From assembly GCF_010729485.1 (NCBI RefSeq), contig NZ_AP022609.1:2914001-2978000 (forward strand): 64,000 nucleotides of DNA. Reading direction: 5' to 3'. Positions 18,041 to 26,317 of this stretch are shown here, in pieces. The notes below the pieces were generated by a model, which saw nothing but the letters and a program-made list of their open reading frames with translations, made no database searches and was not told the origin of the DNA. Position 1 is the first letter of the stretch. Every line of letters begins with the position of its first letter. The translations under genes were made by a program, and so were the position numbers. This DNA comes from Mycolicibacter hiberniae (lineage in GTDB: Bacteria; Actinomycetota; Actinomycetes; Mycobacteriales; Mycobacteriaceae).

Positions 18041-18530
18041 TCTGACCCGGCCCCGAGCGGCGGGCGAGCCTGGCCAGCACGGCGCGAACGCGCGGCGAGA
18101 GATAAACCGCGAACAGCCCGTTGAACAGATCCTCGCGCAGCCGGGTGAGCGTCGACGATGCGATCCGCCACTGGTCGTCGGCCTTGACGTAGGTCTCGGT
18201 GTAGTGGCCGTAGCCGCGCAGGTTGATCCCGGGACCGAGGCGCACCACATCTTCCAGCGCCCATACCCCGTGCGCGGTGGTCGGCGAGTCCAGCTCGATG
18301 TCGGGCGCATGGACCTGGTGGACCGTGGGCTGGCCTCGCAGGCTCTTGCGGGTGAAGGCCACGAACGCATCGGCTCCGGTGACGACTTTGCCGCCCGCAG
18401 CCGAGGTGTCGCTGACGAAGTCATCGGTGAACAGCGCGCGCCACGCCGCCCAGTCTTTGGTGTCCAGATAACGGCAGTAGCGGGATTTCAGCCGCTTGAT
18501 CGCCTCGATATCCGCGGCGTTCTCAGCCAC
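18027..18530 (-). CDS. SnoaL/NTF2-like fold protein
   Basis: This 167-residue protein has a cone-shaped alpha+beta barrel typical of SnoaL-like polyketide cyclases, ketosteroid isomerases and small hydratases. The N-terminal helix (IEAIKRLKSRYCRYLDTKDWAAW) and LFTDDFVSD are characteristic of the family. The C-terminus is arginine-rich. The GTG at 18530 overlaps the upstream DUF35 stop by 8 bp, so it is translated as part of the operon that starts at 25466. It may act as an isomerase, hydratase or dehydratase on a CoA ester. No catalytic residues can be named with confidence. The end converges on the amidohydrolase with a 14-bp overlap. Confidence 0.78.
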   Translation of the reverse strand: MAENAADIEAIKRLKSRYCRYLDTKDWAAWRALFTDDFVSDTSAAGGKVVTGADAFVAFTRKSLRGQPTVHQVHAPDIELDSPTTAHGVWALEDVVRLGPGINLRGYGHYTETYVKADDQWRIASSTLTRLREDLFNGLFAVYLSPRVRAVLARLARRSGPGQIRSR

Positions 18531-18945
18531 GATCCGCCGCCGGCTCGTAGCGCAGCATCGTGACGTCGTGTTCGGGGTAGTCGCAGAACACCGGCTGCAC
18601 CCGCATTCCGACCGCCAGATCGGCCGGGTCGACGTTGACCAGCTCGGTGGAGAACCGCGGGCCCTCATCCCATTCGACGATCCCCAGCAGTTGCGGCACC
18701 GCGCCGGCGAAGTGCGGTCCCACCGGCCGGCGGGCCACGGTGAAGGAGTACAACGTGCCCATCCCGGAGATTTCCCGCCACTGAAGGTCATCGGCCAGGG
18801 TGCGTGGGGCGCGGACTCGGGGGTAGAACACGTAGCTCTGCGAAGACGGCGAATACTGGATGACAATCCGGTGCTCGGCCAGCGCGTCCCAGAACGGTGC
18901 GGTGGTCGGCGTTTTGACCGGCATCGGTCGCTCAAAGCTCATCAT
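18523..18945 (-). CDS. OB-fold protein (DUF35) lacking zinc-ribbon cysteines
   Basis: This 140-residue protein is a DUF35/OB-fold relative, recognised from the helix APFWDALAEHRIVIQYSPSS and the OB strand GTLYSFTVARRP. Where the zinc ribbon should hold four cysteines it reads YSPSSQSYVFYPRVRAP, with none, so no zinc can be bound there. It is followed in the operon by the SnoaL-like gene and preceded, 6 bp away, by a thiolase-fold gene that has lost its catalytic Cys. The two probably form an Ltp2/ChsH2-like complex. This contrasts with the pair at 15.1-16.7 kb, where both cysteine features are kept. Confidence 0.82.
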   Translation of the reverse strand: MMSFERPMPVKTPTTAPFWDALAEHRIVIQYSPSSQSYVFYPRVRAPRTLADDLQWREISGMGTLYSFTVARRPVGPHFAGAVPQLLGIVEWDEGPRFSTELVNVDPADLAVGMRVQPVFCDYPEHDVTMLRYEPAADRG

Positions 18946-18951
18946 CTGCTG

Positions 18952-20160
18952 CTAGTCCCCTTCCAGAATGAGGGTCGTCTGCTCCGACAGGATCCCGCCG
19001 TTGCCCGAGACGAAGGCCCGGTTGCAGTCGGCCACCTGCGCGTCCCCGGCGCGACCCATGATCTGGCGGGTGGCGTCGCAGACATGGTGCATGCCGCCGG
19101 CCAGGCCGGCCTGCCCGAATCCGAGTTGCCCGCCGGCGGTGTTGAGCGGGAAGTCACCACGGAAGGTCAGGTCGTGATCGGCCAGGAACTGCATGCCTTT
19201 GCCTTTCTCGCAGAAGCCGGCATCCTCCAGCGAGAGCACCACGGTGATCGTGTAGCAGTCGTAGATGGAAACCATGTCCATGTCCGCCCGCGTCAGATCC
19301 GTCATGGCGAACGCGGTGTCGGCCGCCTCCCGGATCGGGGTGGCCAACAGGTCGGCGGCGTAGGTCAGGGTCTTGAACGGCACATGCTCACCGAAACCTT
19401 TGATCCACACCGGCCGGTTGCGGGCCCGCTTGGCGACCTCTGCGCTGGCGATCACCACCGCTGCCCCGCCGACGCAGGGCATCACGATCTCCAACATGTG
19501 CAGCGGATCGGCGATCACCGGGCTGGCCAGAACATCCTCGACGGTCAGCGGCGTGTCGCGCCAGATGGCACCGTCGGTGTGGTTGGCGTTGACACGTTGA
19601 TCGACGACCAATTTGGCCATCGCCCGTTCGTCGTAGCCGTAGACGGCGCCGTAGCGGGTGGCAACCTGGCCGTAGGGGCCGTTCTGTCCCAGGTTGCCGT
19701 AGGGGATCTCGAACTCTGCTTGCGGAGAGCCGAATTGGTTGCTCGACGAGCCGAAGAACATCGCGTCGACAAGCGGCCTGGGCTTACGTTCCGACATCGG
19801 GGTGATGTAGCGGGCGGGCAACGCGCACAGCACCACATCACAGATGCCCAGCTCGATCGCCGCTGCGGCGCGCCAGACCATGGCAGCCGCGCTGGCCCCG
19901 CCCAGGTCGACGATTTCGGCGAACCGCGCTGGAATCCCCAAGTATTCGGCGATTGTGGAAGGTACGAAGATCTCGGATTCGCCCAGGTGCGAGGTGACGA
20001 TGCCGTTGGCCAGCTCAGCGGGAAGGCCCGCGTCGGCCAGTGCCGCCGCGCTCAGCTCTGCCCACTGCTCCAGCGTGAACGGGGCCGGCGTCGCCTTGTT
20101 CATCCGCTCCGGCGGCAGCTCGACGTAACCGACGATCGCGGCGTCTCCACGTAATCCCAT
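18952..20160 (-). CDS. Thiolase-fold protein lacking the nucleophilic Cys (Ltp2-like putative aldolase)
   Basis: This 402-residue protein has the thiolase fold. The nucleophile loop reads VDLGGASAAAMV, with Gly at the Cys position. The histidine motif reads LGFGQAGLAGG, with Gln for His. It retains SIYDCYTITVVLSLE and the C-terminal SGNGGILSE loop. Those losses rule out ordinary thiolysis and match the Ltp2 group, which performs retro-aldol cleavage of steroid side-chain CoA esters with a DUF35 partner. The partner is the gene 6 bp downstream. I infer release of propionyl-CoA or acetyl-CoA plus a ketone from a beta-hydroxy or tertiary-alcohol acyl-CoA. Confidence 0.83.
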   Translation of the reverse strand: MGLRGDAAIVGYVELPPERMNKATPAPFTLEQWAELSAAALADAGLPAELANGIVTSHLGESEIFVPSTIAEYLGIPARFAEIVDLGGASAAAMVWRAAAAIELGICDVVLCALPARYITPMSERKPRPLVDAMFFGSSSNQFGSPQAEFEIPYGNLGQNGPYGQVATRYGAVYGYDERAMAKLVVDQRVNANHTDGAIWRDTPLTVEDVLASPVIADPLHMLEIVMPCVGGAAVVIASAEVAKRARNRPVWIKGFGEHVPFKTLTYAADLLATPIREAADTAFAMTDLTRADMDMVSIYDCYTITVVLSLEDAGFCEKGKGMQFLADHDLTFRGDFPLNTAGGQLGFGQAGLAGGMHHVCDATRQIMGRAGDAQVADCNRAFVSGNGGILSEQTTLILEGD

Positions 20161-20175
20161 GTGGTGTCCTTTATC

Positions 20176-22401
20176 TCATTTGCGAGGTAGGCCGAGGATC
20201 ATCTGCGCGATGATGTTCAGCTGGATTTCCTTGGTACCGCCTCCGATCAGCTCGGCCGGAGACAACAGATAGGGCTCGATGACGGCCGGGTCGGAGTCGA
20301 CGACCATGGCCAGGCGACCGACGGTGGCAAGTGTCGCCCGGAAGGTACGGCGCAGCAGCACGTTCATCGCCACTTTGGCGATGCTCGAGGATGCCGCGAG
20401 ACCCGCACCGTCGAGCATCCTGATGGTCTCGCGCACCCCGAGCGCCCTGATCGCGTTGGCGTAGGCGTCGAGTTCGCCCAACGCGCGCACCGCGTCGTCG
20501 CGCGACGGCCCCGCGGCGGCGGCGAGGGCCCGTAGCGCGACCGCCCGGTCGTTTTCGACGTATCCGCTGATGGCGGTGCGCTCCTGGGCCATCGTGGCGA
20601 TCGCGAGCTGCCAGCCCTCGGTGGGCGCGCCCAGCAGCATCTCGTCGGGGACGAAGACGTCGGCGAGGAAGACTTCGTTGAACTCGGCAGCTCCGGTGGC
20701 CATCTGAATCGGCTGCACTTCGATACCCGGCGAGCGCATGTCCACGATGAAGTAGCCGATACCGCGGTGTTTGGGTGCCGCGGGGTCGGTACGGGCGAGC
20801 AGGGCGCCGTAATCGGCACGCTGGGCCGCCGAGGTCCAGATCTTGTGACCGTTGATGCGCCATCCGCCGTCGACCTTGGCCGCCCGGGTGGTCAGCGACG
20901 CCAGATCGGAGCCCGCACCCGGCTCGGAAAACAACTGGCACCAGGCAAGTTCACCGCGCTGTGTCGCCGGAATCAGCCGCTGCGCCACCGCATCAGATGC
21001 GGCGTGAATCAGCGACGGCAGGATCCATTCGGCGATGCCCAGCGACGGCCGCACCAGTCCGGGCCGTTTGGCGAACTCCTCGATGATGATCAACTGCTGC
21101 AGGGGGGAGGCATCGCGCCCCCACGGTGCGGGCCACTGCGGGGCGATCAGCCCGGCTTCGGCGATCAGCGTGCGCTGCGGGCCGGTTTCGAAGTGCGGGT
21201 AGTCGCCTTGGCGCCCCGGGCCGTCGTTGGCCAGGGCCGCGGCGGCGTCGAGCGTTGCGGCGACACCGGCTCGGAACTCGGCCTCAGCGCCGCCGAGATC
21301 GACGGTGAAGTCCCGCTGCTGCGCGATCGCCGGCTCACCGAGTCGACGGGCCCAGTCGGTTGCCGCGCCGATCGAGGCGGCGATGCTGGTGGCCCGGCGC
21401 CAGTACAGGTGCAGATCGTGTTCCCAGGTGAACCCGATGGCGCCGAACATCGTCAGGGTGTCGAACACGATGTCGGGACAGGGCGCGACCGCCGTCAGCG
21501 CCGCGGTGGCGGCGGCCATCCGGTGCTGTTCAGGGGTGTCGGTGATGGCCCGAAGTGCGTCCCAGGCCGCGGCGCAGGCCAGTTCGGCGTTGACCAGCAA
21601 CATGGCCGCCTGATGCTGCAGTGCCTGGAACGTGCCGATGGCCACGCCGAACTGCTCTCGGGTGCGCAGATGCGCGGTGGCCGCCTCCACACACCACCCG
21701 GCGATGCCGGCGCACACCGCTGCGGCCAGGCCCACGGCGAGGTAGTCCGCACGCTCGGTGTCCACGCCGGCCAGGACATCGCCGGCGTTCGCCGGGTAAT
21801 CGGCCAACGTGATGGTGGCCAGGTCGGTGAGCAGGTCGGTGCCGGCCACCGACCGAGTCGCCACCTGCGCCTCGGCGACATCGACCACCGCCCAGAGATG
21901 GGTGCCGTCGTCACAGCGGGCGCAGACCAGCACCAGCCGAGCCGCGCGGGCACCCGGGATCACCTCGGAGACACCGCTGACCCGCCATCCGTCGTCGGTT
22001 CGCGCAGCGGTGAAGTCCGACTGGCCGGCCAGCACCACCGTGGCCGGCGCGCCGGCAGCGAGGGCGCGCAGAAACCGCTCCTGCGCAGGGGTGCCCGTGC
22101 CGAGCAGGCCGACCGCTCCGGCTGTCACCGTCGGCAACAGCGGTCCCGGCAGCGACACCGTACCCGCGGCCTCGAGGACCGCGGCGGCGTCGTGCAGCCC
22201 ACCTCCCTGTCCGCCGTAGTGTTCCGGAATGTGGATCGCGTGAAACCCGTGTGAGACCAGGTCATTCCACCACGACGGCAATTCGCCGTCTGCCAGCGCG
22301 TCGAGCGCCTCACGGGTATCGGTCATCGGCGCGTGCCGGGCGGCGAACTGCCGCAGCGACTCGCCGAGTTGGCGCTGTTCGGCACTGAGCGTCACGCTCA
22401 C
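20176..22401 (-). CDS. Fused double acyl-CoA dehydrogenase (FadE34-like)
   Basis: This 741-residue protein contains two acyl-CoA dehydrogenase units in tandem, about residues 1-360 and 370-741. The N-terminal half has IPEHYGGQGGGLHDAAAVLE and LRTREQFGVAIGTFQALQH. The C-terminal half has WCQLFSEPGAGSDLASLTTRA, INGHKIWTSAAQRADY and the terminal GGGTKEIQLNIIAQMILGLPRK. This layout matches mycobacterial FadE34/ChsE3, a single-chain version of the alpha2beta2 dehydrogenases acting on short steroid side chains. It would introduce a double bond into a bulky acyl-CoA using FAD. Its start overlaps the IclR gene stop by 4 bp. Confidence 0.87.
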   Translation of the reverse strand: MSVTLSAEQRQLGESLRQFAARHAPMTDTREALDALADGELPSWWNDLVSHGFHAIHIPEHYGGQGGGLHDAAAVLEAAGTVSLPGPLLPTVTAGAVGLLGTGTPAQERFLRALAAGAPATVVLAGQSDFTAARTDDGWRVSGVSEVIPGARAARLVLVCARCDDGTHLWAVVDVAEAQVATRSVAGTDLLTDLATITLADYPANAGDVLAGVDTERADYLAVGLAAAVCAGIAGWCVEAATAHLRTREQFGVAIGTFQALQHQAAMLLVNAELACAAAWDALRAITDTPEQHRMAAATAALTAVAPCPDIVFDTLTMFGAIGFTWEHDLHLYWRRATSIAASIGAATDWARRLGEPAIAQQRDFTVDLGGAEAEFRAGVAATLDAAAALANDGPGRQGDYPHFETGPQRTLIAEAGLIAPQWPAPWGRDASPLQQLIIIEEFAKRPGLVRPSLGIAEWILPSLIHAASDAVAQRLIPATQRGELAWCQLFSEPGAGSDLASLTTRAAKVDGGWRINGHKIWTSAAQRADYGALLARTDPAAPKHRGIGYFIVDMRSPGIEVQPIQMATGAAEFNEVFLADVFVPDEMLLGAPTEGWQLAIATMAQERTAISGYVENDRAVALRALAAAAGPSRDDAVRALGELDAYANAIRALGVRETIRMLDGAGLAASSSIAKVAMNVLLRRTFRATLATVGRLAMVVDSDPAVIEPYLLSPAELIGGGTKEIQLNIIAQMILGLPRK

Positions 22402-23309
22402 GAGCTCTCCTCATGTTTGTCGCGTGCAGTCTGGGATTGGATACGCGCCGCGGTTTCGCGCACGGCCGCGCCGAGTTCGGCGACCTCCCCAGCGGTCAGG
22501 GCGGCGAAGGGGGCGATTCCCACCGACATCACGGCCGTGCCGTCGGCGTCGCGAACCGGGGCCGAGACGCTGGCGACCGGATGGCGCTCGCCCTGTGCGA
22601 GTTCGTCGGGCAGGTAGTCGACCTCGGTGAGATCGGCGAACGCCGTGGCGACGCGCGCGGTGATCTCGTCGGGCTCGCCGTCGGCAGCCAGGGCTTGCAG
22701 CGCCGAGTACACCCGGATGTACTCGCGACTCATCCGGTCGATCGCGTAGCCGCGCCGACCGACTTCGTCGAGCACCGCACCCAGCCGGCGCCGCAATCGC
22801 GGCGAGGGTGCGCCCAGCCCGCTGAGCCAATCCTTCTTGACGGCCTCGCTGGTCCCGGCGATGAATTCGCGGCCGAAGGGGGCCACCAGCGGCATCCGGA
22901 ATCCAGGTTCGAGTCGCAGCCCGGCGATCGACTCCCCGACCGAGTCGGTTACCACCACCGTCGCCCCCTGGCGAACGCCGAGGATCGCCTGCCTGCCGAC
23001 CGCGCCGAAAAGCCGCTGCAGCTCGGGCCGGAAGGCCTGCTTGTTGACCGGGCGCGCCAGGGCGGACAGGGCGGGCCCCCAGGAGTAGCGCCCGGAGTCG
23101 CGGTCCCGCACCAGCCACCGCCGATTGGCGAGGGTGGACACGATGGCGTGGCAGGTGCCGTGGCTGATGCCCAGGGTGTGCGAGATCTCCGAGAGGGACA
23201 GGTGCCGTTGCGCGTCGGCGGCCAGCAGCTCAAGGATCCGCATGACCCGCTCGGTCGGCGGCGATGACACCGGGCGGCCGGTGCCGACCGCATCGCTGAC
23301 GCCCGTCAT
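22398..23309 (-). CDS. IclR-family transcriptional regulator
   Basis: This 303-residue regulator has an N-terminal winged helix (about residues 18-80, including LSLSEISHTLGISHGTCHAIVSTLANRRWL) and a C-terminal effector-binding GAF-like domain (QGATVVVTDSVGESIAGLRLEPG to the end). IclR proteins often sense aromatic or ring-derived acids and control the adjoining catabolic genes. Here it lies inside the operon between the SDR and the fused dehydrogenase, so it is expressed with its likely targets. The ATG at 23309 gives the usual family length. A 7-bp-arm palindrome begins 13 bp upstream and may be its site. The spacing from the SDR gene is 50 bp. Confidence 0.87.
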   Translation of the reverse strand: MTGVSDAVGTGRPVSSPPTERVMRILELLAADAQRHLSLSEISHTLGISHGTCHAIVSTLANRRWLVRDRDSGRYSWGPALSALARPVNKQAFRPELQRLFGAVGRQAILGVRQGATVVVTDSVGESIAGLRLEPGFRMPLVAPFGREFIAGTSEAVKKDWLSGLGAPSPRLRRRLGAVLDEVGRRGYAIDRMSREYIRVYSALQALAADGEPDEITARVATAFADLTEVDYLPDELAQGERHPVASVSAPVRDADGTAVMSVGIAPFAALTAGEVAELGAAVRETAARIQSQTARDKHEESS

Positions 23310-23322
23310 ACTTTCGAAAAAT

Positions 23323-23340
23323 ACGTCGAATAATCGACGT
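23323..23340. promoter_or_regulatory. Palindrome upstream of the IclR gene, candidate operator
   Basis: ACGTCGA, four bases, TCGACGT form a perfect 7-bp-arm inverted repeat. It lies in the 50-bp gap between the SDR stop (23360) and the IclR start (23309). It differs from the 21-bp operator family, so it may serve IclR autoregulation or an internal promoter. Confidence 0.45.
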
Positions 23341-23359
23341 CCGCAAATCCCGGGAGACG

Positions 23360-24184
23360 TCAGCCGGCGCCGGCGACCCGCGTCCGCTCGCGCACCGAAG
23401 CCACCACGCCGCCGTCGTTGAGGATGTCGGTGCCGGTGAGGTAACCCGCCTTGGCACTGACGCAGAATGCCATCAGCTCGGCCATCTCCTCGGCCGTGCC
23501 CCAGCGCGGCACGGCGGCGTCGGCGACCAGTGCCCCGGCGCCGGCCTGCTCCTCCAAGCGGCCCATCTCGGTGTCCACCGAGCCTGGGGACACCGAGACG
23601 ATGCGCAGCCCCCGGCCGTTGAACCGCTCGGCCTGCGCGCTGGAATACCAGCGCACGAACGCCTTGCTCACCGCGTAGGCGATCCCCGATCGCACCTCCG
23701 GCGGCATCGGGTCGCAGACCGCCGCCATGGCCCCGGCGAATGCGCCGGGGTCCTGCAACGCCAGCGGGAATCGGTCGGTGGGTATCAGGTCCTCGGGCAG
23801 CAGGTGCGCGGCCATCGATGCGACGTTGACGATCGTGGCCCCCTCGGGGGCCACGGCGTAGAAGACCTCGTTGACGTTGAGGGTGCCGACGGCGTTGGTG
23901 CGCATGACGTAGTCCGCGTCGCCCATGCTTGGGCTGACGCCGGCAGTGTGGATCACCGACGTGACCGGTCCGATTCCCGCCGCGATGTCGAAGAGCCGGA
24001 CGACGGCAGCGCGGTCGGTGACGTCGCCGTTGACGGCGGTGACCTCCACCCCGTTCAGCGCCCTCACCGCGGCATCCAGCCGATCCTGCCGGACGTCGCA
24101 CAGCACGACCGGCTGCTCGCGGCCGACGATCGCGGCGGTGGCAAGGCCCATCCCGCCGGCGCCACCGGTGATCACTGCGACCAT
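23360..24184 (-). CDS. Short-chain dehydrogenase/reductase (3-alpha-HSD-like)
   Basis: This 274-residue SDR has the cofactor motif VITGGAGGMGLA and a conserved Asp (LCDVRQDRLD) that favours NAD. The catalytic serine lies in IVNVASMAAHLL and the YxxxK pair in AYAVSKAFVRWYS. The middle insertion between the Ser and Tyr motifs is long (about 45 residues), as in 3-alpha-hydroxysteroid dehydrogenase/carbonyl reductases. The ATG at 24184 is preferred over upstream starts, which would run into the previous gene. The amidohydrolase stop lies 4 bp away. It likely interconverts a ring or side-chain alcohol and ketone. Confidence 0.87.
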   Translation of the reverse strand: MVAVITGGAGGMGLATAAIVGREQPVVLCDVRQDRLDAAVRALNGVEVTAVNGDVTDRAAVVRLFDIAAGIGPVTSVIHTAGVSPSMGDADYVMRTNAVGTLNVNEVFYAVAPEGATIVNVASMAAHLLPEDLIPTDRFPLALQDPGAFAGAMAAVCDPMPPEVRSGIAYAVSKAFVRWYSSAQAERFNGRGLRIVSVSPGSVDTEMGRLEEQAGAGALVADAAVPRWGTAEEMAELMAFCVSAKAGYLTGTDILNDGGVVASVRERTRVAGAG

Positions 24185-24188
24185 CGCG

Positions 24189-25466
24189 CTACACCCCTGC
24201 CCGTCGCGCCGGCGCCGGTTGTTTGGCGGCATAGCGGCGTGCCCACTCGGCACGCGGCCGGATCGAGGTGTCCACATCGGTGGCCGTCGCCCGCAACGCA
24301 CCTACCGTCGCCTGCGGTCGCGGGGTGTGCGCGAAGGGATCCCAGTTGAAGAACCGGCAGGAGTTCTGCCAAGTGATCTTGTTGATGTCGGAGTCGTCGG
24401 CTCCGGCGGCCTCTAGCTCGGCAAGCACCTGCTCGGGGGCGTCCGGCCAGAAGCAGTCCGAGTGCGGGTAGTCGCACTCCCAGGCGATGGTGTCGATGCC
24501 GATCTCGTGGCGCAGCTTCAGTGAGGTCTTGTCGGTGACGTAGCAGGCCAGTGAGTGCTCGCGAAACACCTCGCTGGGCAGCTTGTCGCCGAAGTCGCGG
24601 CGCAGCCACTTCTGGTTGGTGTAGTGCCGGTCGCTGCGATCGAGGTAGAACGGGATCCAGCCGATTCCCCCCTCGGAGAACGCGAACTTCAGATCGGGAT
24701 AGTTGCGCATCGCGGGCCCCCAGAGCAGGTCCTGGGCGCACATCGCCGACACCTGGGTGGCCAGGATGATCATGTTGTCGATCGGCGCGTTGGGTGCCAT
24801 GCTGATCGCCCCGAAGCCGGTGCCGATGTGCAGGCACATCACCACGTCGCACTCCGAGAGGGTGGTGAACACCGGTCCCCAGTAGTCGTCGTCGTGGTAG
24901 CTGGGCAGTCCCTCCAGGTGTGGCAGCTCGGGCATGGTGACCGCGCGGCAACCCTTGGCCGCCACCCGGCGGATCTCGGCGCACATCGCCTCGGGATTCC
25001 AGGTCGGCAGGATCGCGATCGGGATGAACCGGCCCGGGTAGGCTCCGGCCCACTCGTCGATGTGCCAATCGTTATAGGCAGACACCATCACCAGGGTGAC
25101 GTTCTCCCGGGTCATGTTGAGGTGCCGCGCGGAGAATCCGGTGAAGGTCGGGAAGCACATCGAGGCGAGGATGCCGTTGCGGCTCATGTCGCGGACCCGC
25201 TCGTGCACGTCGTAGACGCCGGGGCGCATCTCGGCGAAGCCTGCGGGGTCACGGCCCCACTCCTCAGCCGGCCACGACACCACCGCATTGAGTCCGCTGA
25301 CCCCTTGCGGGCGGCCCTGATACATCCACTGGTCGACGCCATTGTCGTCGGTGACGACGATCGGCGCCTCCGCCTTGTATTTGGCCGGGACGTGGCGCAG
25401 GAACATGTCGGGCGGCTCTACCACGTGGTCGTCGATGCTGACCAGAATCATGTCGTCGAGGTGCAC
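24189..25466 (-). CDS. Amidohydrolase-2 family metal-dependent hydrolase
   Basis: This 425-residue ACMSD-like TIM-barrel protein begins with HLDDMILVSIDDHVVEPPDM, the usual start of a mycobacterial subfamily. It carries ILPTWNPEAMCAEIRR, MCLHIGTGFG, the strand-6 region FAFSEGGIGWIPFYLDR, and WECDYPHSDCFWPDAP with the metal/catalytic Asp. The GTG at 25466 fits homologous N-termini better than the far upstream ATG, which would overlap the divergent AraC gene. It is the first gene of a seven-gene operon running to 18027. The reaction could be decarboxylation, hydrolysis or hydration of a ring-derived acid; sequence does not decide. Confidence 0.85.
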   Translation of the reverse strand: MHLDDMILVSIDDHVVEPPDMFLRHVPAKYKAEAPIVVTDDNGVDQWMYQGRPQGVSGLNAVVSWPAEEWGRDPAGFAEMRPGVYDVHERVRDMSRNGILASMCFPTFTGFSARHLNMTRENVTLVMVSAYNDWHIDEWAGAYPGRFIPIAILPTWNPEAMCAEIRRVAAKGCRAVTMPELPHLEGLPSYHDDDYWGPVFTTLSECDVVMCLHIGTGFGAISMAPNAPIDNMIILATQVSAMCAQDLLWGPAMRNYPDLKFAFSEGGIGWIPFYLDRSDRHYTNQKWLRRDFGDKLPSEVFREHSLACYVTDKTSLKLRHEIGIDTIAWECDYPHSDCFWPDAPEQVLAELEAAGADDSDINKITWQNSCRFFNWDPFAHTPRPQATVGALRATATDVDTSIRPRAEWARRYAAKQPAPARRAGV

Positions 25467-25491
25467 AGCTCTACTAGTACCCTGGAAAATC

Positions 25492-26310
25492 GTGACCGTC
25501 TCCGCGCGTTCGGCCATAGATTTTGCAGAACCGGCCAACATCGATCTGCGCCGTGGGGGTCGGGCCCGGGCCGGCAGCTATCTGTACGAGGGCCGCCATC
25601 TGGTCACCGGATGGCACTCCCACGACATGCACCAGATCGAGTACGCCGTCGGCGGGGTGGTCGAGGTCGAGACCGCCGCAGCGCACTATCTGCTGCCGCC
25701 CCAACAGGCGGCCTGGATCCCGGCCGGCCTGGACCATCAGGCCGTGATGCGTGCGGAAGTCCGCACCGTGGCGGTGATGTTCGCCCCTGAGCTGGTCGCC
25801 CACGCCGGCGACCGGGCCCGCATCCTGACCGTCTCACCGCTGATCCGGGAGATGATGCTGCACTCGCTGCGGTGGCCGATCGAGCGACCTGACGGCGACA
25901 GCGTCTCCGACGACTTCTTCCGCACTTTGGGACACCTGGTGTCCGCGGCGCTGGAGCATGAGGCGCCGCTGAGCCTGCCGGTGTCCGACCATCCGATCGT
26001 CGGAGCGGCCATGACCTACACCAAGCAACACCTGGCCTCGGTGACCGCCGCCGAGGTCGCGCACGCCGTCGCGGTGTCCGAACGCACCCTGCGCCGGCAG
26101 TTCGACACGGTGATCGGCATGTCGTGGCGCACCTACCTGCTGCATGCCCGGATGTTGCAGGCCATGGCGCTGCTGGCCGCCCCCGATCAGGGCGTCCAGC
26201 AGACCGCCGCCGCCGTCGGTTTCGACAGCCTGTCGGCGTTCACCCGGGCGTTCACCCGATTCGCCGGCGAAACCCCGTCGGGCTATCACCGCAGGATCAC
26301 GACGTCGTGA
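25492..26310 (+). CDS. AraC-family transcriptional regulator
   Basis: This 272-residue regulator has an N-terminal cupin-like effector domain (GWHSHDMHQIEYAVGGVVEVE, then LLPPQQAAWIPAGLDHQ). Its C-terminal double helix-turn-helix includes VTAAEVAHAVAVSERTLRRQF and AAAVGFDSLSAFTRAFTRFAGETPSGYHRR. AraC proteins usually activate neighbouring genes in response to a small molecule. The GTG at 25492 gives the expected length and leaves 25 bp to the divergent amidohydrolase start, so its binding sites may overlap coding sequence or both promoters. No 21-bp island operator is seen here, so this operon may answer to AraC and IclR instead. Confidence 0.88.
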   Translation: MTVSARSAIDFAEPANIDLRRGGRARAGSYLYEGRHLVTGWHSHDMHQIEYAVGGVVEVETAAAHYLLPPQQAAWIPAGLDHQAVMRAEVRTVAVMFAPELVAHAGDRARILTVSPLIREMMLHSLRWPIERPDGDSVSDDFFRTLGHLVSAALEHEAPLSLPVSDHPIVGAAMTYTKQHLASVTAAEVAHAVAVSERTLRRQFDTVIGMSWRTYLLHARMLQAMALLAAPDQGVQQTAAAVGFDSLSAFTRAFTRFAGETPSGYHRRITTS

Positions 26311-26317
26311 CCGGCGA

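Noticed and set aside
15536..18424. 962-codon open frame on the minus strand
   Set aside because: It runs antisense across the Ltp-type and amidohydrolase genes, both of which carry clear family motifs. The antisense product shows no recognisable domain. High GC creates such frames.
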